Positions 62,154 through 64,000 of a stretch of 64,000 nucleotides of DNA are shown piece after piece. The stretch's first letter is position 1, and each line of letters opens with the position of its first letter. A program made the position numbers and the translations under genes. This DNA is from an uncultured Clostridia bacterium (GTDB lineage Bacteria; Bacillota; Clostridia; UBA1381), in contig CAKSIJ010000001.1 of NCBI GenBank assembly GCA_934462715.1, positions 208,931-272,930 on the forward strand. The letters are read 5' to 3'. Under the pieces are notes generated by a model. That model saw only the letters and a list, made by a program, of their open reading frames with translations, searched no databases and was not told the DNA's origin.

Positions 62154-62563
62154 AATTTTTTGATTATTCCGCCCAATATGCCGTTGACAAATGCAGAGTT
62201 GTCGGGTTCATCATACTTTTTATCTATTTCCACAGCTTCGTTTATCGCAACCTTTTCCGGTACGTCCTCAATGTACAGTATCTCAAACACAGCCATGCGC
62301 AGCACCGCAAGAGCAACCTTTGATATTCTTTCCAGCTTCCAGCCGAAAGTCATGCTGTCCTCTATCATTTTGTCGATTTCGTCTTTCTTTGCAAGTACTC
62401 CCAGATACACCGTCTTTATGTAATCAACGTTACTTTCGCTTTCCGGATGTTCTTCAAGCATTACTTCTATAAGATACTCCGGTGACTCGCTGTTTACCTC
62501 GGATTCAAAAATCAGCTTGAACGCTTCCACCCTTGCTTCGCTTCTCGTTTGCTTTTTCTTCAT
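62150..62563 (-). CDS. nusB: Transcription antitermination factor NusB
   Basis: 137 aa, all helical, with TRSEARVEAFKLIFE, LAVLRMAVFEILY and INEAVEIDKKYDEPDNSAFVNGILG, the standard NusB signatures. It binds boxA RNA with NusE in rRNA antitermination. The start at 62563 follows GGAG; an ATG four codons earlier overlaps that site. First gene of the nusB-to-DUF212 operon. Confidence 0.94.
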   Translation of the reverse strand: MKKKQTRSEARVEAFKLIFESEVNSESPEYLIEVMLEEHPESESNVDYIKTVYLGVLAKKDEIDKMIEDSMTFGWKLERISKVALAVLRMAVFEILYIEDVPEKVAINEAVEIDKKYDEPDNSAFVNGILGGIIKKL

Positions 62564-62567
62564 TATT

Positions 62568-62595
62568 ATCTCCATTCCGCCGCAGCAGCAGCATA
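62568..62595 (-). repeat. Degenerate leader hairpin element
   Basis: Before nusB, GCTGCTGCGGCGGAATGGAG ends in the SD, as in the other copies. The left arm is replaced by GCTGCTGCT, so only a weak stem remains. Confidence 0.35.
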
Positions 62596-62645
62596 TATAC
62601 TCTGAATCTTATCCAATTTTGTATATGCATTATTCATCATTATAT

Positions 62646-62674
62646 ATTATATATTATTTTTTATCAAAAGGCAA
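62646..62674 (-). promoter_or_regulatory. Promoter of the nusB operon
   Basis: Minus strand TTGCCT (62669-62674), 17 bases, TATAAT (62646-62651). Apart from this and the divergent promoter at 62826 I see nothing in 62576-62900. Confidence 0.65.
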
Positions 62675-62825
62675 GTGTTTGCTTGCATATTTTTGTAAAT
62701 TCGATATTTTTATCCGATTCCCTTTTGCCGCTGTGATCGCTTTTGTTTATTTTGCGGTGTTATCCGTACTTTTTTTGCGCCTATTTGACTTATTTGTAAA
62801 ATTTGTTTTTTTCCGTCTTTTACCC

Positions 62826-62854
62826 TTGACTTTTTTTCCTCTTTTTGCTATAAT
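62826..62854 (+). promoter_or_regulatory. Strong promoter pointing into the insertion sequence
   Basis: TTGACT (62826-62831), 17 bases, TATAAT (62849-62854). It reads toward the broken transposase (antisense) and, beyond it, tRNA-Leu. It may have been the original tRNA promoter before the insertion. Confidence 0.65.
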
Positions 62855-62900
62855 ATATTTTAGAAATGTGCAAAATGCATGATTTTCAGTTTAAAAAGCG

Positions 62901-63749
62901 TTAGGAAAGTTGTTTTAAAGTTTTCACGCTGCGATAAGAAACATCTTTCTTAGTGATAACAGCAGCAATTGCAATCGATAAAAGCGATATATGAGCAATT
63001 GTATTAAGATTTTTAACCGAATTACCACTGCGTACAAAAACTATTTCGCAGCCTGCCTGCTTAAAGTGAGAATTGTATCTTTTGGCTTCTGTTCTGAGAG
63101 CATAAACGGATTTAAAGGCTATTGAGCTTCTGTCAATAGAAAGCCTGTAATCATCCGGAATAGTACAGTCGACAAGAATATGATTGTTGTAGCCCCAATA
63201 AAATTCATACTTCTTTTCGTCATGCTGATTTGAAGCGGTTTGAACACCAAGCCTGCAATCCTTATCAGTCTTTGGAGGTGAGGCTTTAGAAAACTTATCC
63301 TTTTTAAAGGACTTAGGATTGTTGTTAGAAACATTAGCTTTAACGGGAGTAGCATCCAAAGCAATAAAAGATAAATCGGCAGCTTTCAATACTTGCGATT
63401 GCATAACGGTTTGAAGTATATCGTTATCAAATTCACGGATAAATCGGGTCAATTTTGCATAAGAAGGTAATTTGCGAGATATGACAAAACCGCAGTAATG
63501 AGCGATAACCAGATTGTTTTACAGATAGTCGTGCAAGTCTGAAATTTGGGAAACTCCCTCGTAATTCATAACAATAAAGGCACAAATCATAGCGTGATTG
63601 CTGTAACCTGTACGACCGATTTTGGAGTTGTGCACTGGGATGCAGCTCAAATCCAAATTGATGAACAGTTCATCGTAAAATTTAGCTTTTGGTTGCGAAA
63701 TAAAAAGACTGACGTCTTTAAAAATTTTTTGACGATAGATAAAAACAAC
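62901..63749 (-). pseudogene. Broken insertion-sequence transposase
   Basis: A DDE transposase frame (IS1182/IS5-like by appearance). The N-terminal part reads KFYDELFINLDLSCIPVHN and GYSNHAMICAFIVMNYEG, then hits a TAA after SDLHDYL, and the same frame continues NNLVIAHYCGFVIS into an open C-terminal part (62901-63452) with FIALDATPVKAN, LVDCTIPDDY and VRSGNSVKNLNTIAHIS. The first codons also lack a good start. AGGAAAGTTGTTTT (62903-62916) and its inverted partner AAAACAACTCTCCT (63742-63755) may be terminal repeats. The element is thus probably inactive. Confidence 0.75.
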
Positions 63750-63792
63750 TCTCCTTTGTGGGATTTTGTTTATAACTATAAATTTAATACAT

Positions 63793-63876
63793 GCGCCTGT
63801 GGCGGAATTGGCAGACGCGCCAGACTTAGGATCTGGTGTCCCCGACGTGAAGGTTCAAGTCCTTTCAGGCGCACCA
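63793..63876 (+). tRNA. tRNA-Leu(UAG), CCA encoded
   Basis: Acceptor GCGCCTG pairs with CAGGCGC, followed by ACCA. The anticodon stem CCAGA/TCTGG encloses CTTAGGA, giving anticodon UAG for CUN leucine codons. A long variable arm (GTGTCCCCGACGTGA region) and the GGTTCAAGTCC T-loop are present. Length 84 including CCA. Confidence 0.97.
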
Positions 63877-63877
63877 T

Positions 63878-63929
63878 ACCGAGTGTTCTTACAGAACTTG
63901 AAAGGTTTTGTATGACACTCGGTTTTTTT
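63878..63929 (+). terminator. Terminator after tRNA-Leu
   Basis: ACCGAGTGT (63878-63886) pairs with ACACTCGGT (63915-63923), followed by a run of T. It closes a single-tRNA transcript. Confidence 0.85.
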
Positions 63930-64000
63930 ATTGCCTTTTTAACATGCGCAAGCGGCAAAATGAACATCTACGCCCTGTCTTGTGTGTACCGAAACATTGT

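Noticed and set aside
62517..62882. 121-aa plus-strand hydrophobic frame
   Set aside because: It crosses the nusB promoter and the plus-strand promoter and is built from AT-rich non-coding sequence.
63776..63967. Minus-strand 63-aa open frame
   Set aside because: It lies antisense to tRNA-Leu and its terminator; the GLEPSRRGHQ-like translation is a common false protein produced by tRNA-Leu genes.
1..64000. CRISPR array, rRNA operon, prophage or SusC/SusD pair
   Set aside because: No regularly spaced direct repeats, no rRNA sequence, no phage structural genes and no outer-membrane type transport genes were seen anywhere.

Overview
The window looks like a low-to-moderate GC, spore-forming member of the Clostridia. 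Signs are SpoVT, S-layer homology (SLH) surface proteins, a YesMN/LplABC-type uptake system, type III glutamine synthetase, the nusB-xseA-xseB-ispA order and classical -35/-10 promoters with strong Shine-Dalgarno (SD) sites. The density of SLH and beta-helix carbohydrate-active proteins is like that of gut pectin specialists such as the Monoglobus lineage. That placement is inference from gene content only.

Layout. 154-3617 (minus): purB, purA and a YfcE-like phosphoesterase. 4008-5021 (plus): a cytosolic GH29-type alpha-L-fucosidase, convergent with a minus-strand unit (5198-10721) that encodes an SGNH esterase, two tandem GNAT_C-type acyltransferase paralogues and a GH95-like alpha/alpha-toroid hydrolase. 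11068-35488 (minus): a run of nine genes of about 24 kb, read from one promoter at 35551-35579. In transcript order these are LplB and LplC permeases, an LplA-type binding lipoprotein, three giant exported modular proteins (985, 1533 and 1383 aa), an SLH protein, a 1098-aa exported beta-helix protein and a cytosolic GH28-like protein. Divergent from it are a YesN-type response regulator and a YesM-type histidine kinase (35684-38592). Together this reads as a Gram-positive polysaccharide utilization locus. Three families associated with fucose release (GH29-, GH95- and GH141-like) plus GH28-like proteins and an esterase suggest an acetylated, fucose-containing pectic glycan.

38593-44783 is an accessory stretch: two decayed genes, a Fe-S reductase/cupin/YgjV operon with a divergent AraC regulator, a SLOG protein and two small XRE regulators. 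43968-48019 (minus) is a second small sugar operon (metallophosphoesterase, GH28-like, AraC). 48287-53269 (plus) holds spoVT, a stalk-domain protein, apbE, a DUF1015 gene and aroA. A 600-bp foldback element lies at 53475-54075, followed by a FAD oxidoreductase and glnN with an attenuator-like leader. 58301-62563 (minus) is a housekeeping operon (nusB, TsaD-like, xseA, xseB, ispA, DUF212). The window ends with a broken insertion sequence and tRNA-Leu(UAG).

Most notable non-coding structure: a GC-rich hairpin repeated directly upstream of the SD of at least five to six unrelated genes, three copies extending into elements of roughly 85-140 bp; a leader with mutually exclusive pairings before glnN; the foldback element, whose arms differ but keep local hairpins; and direct repeats exactly 21 bp apart upstream of locus promoters.
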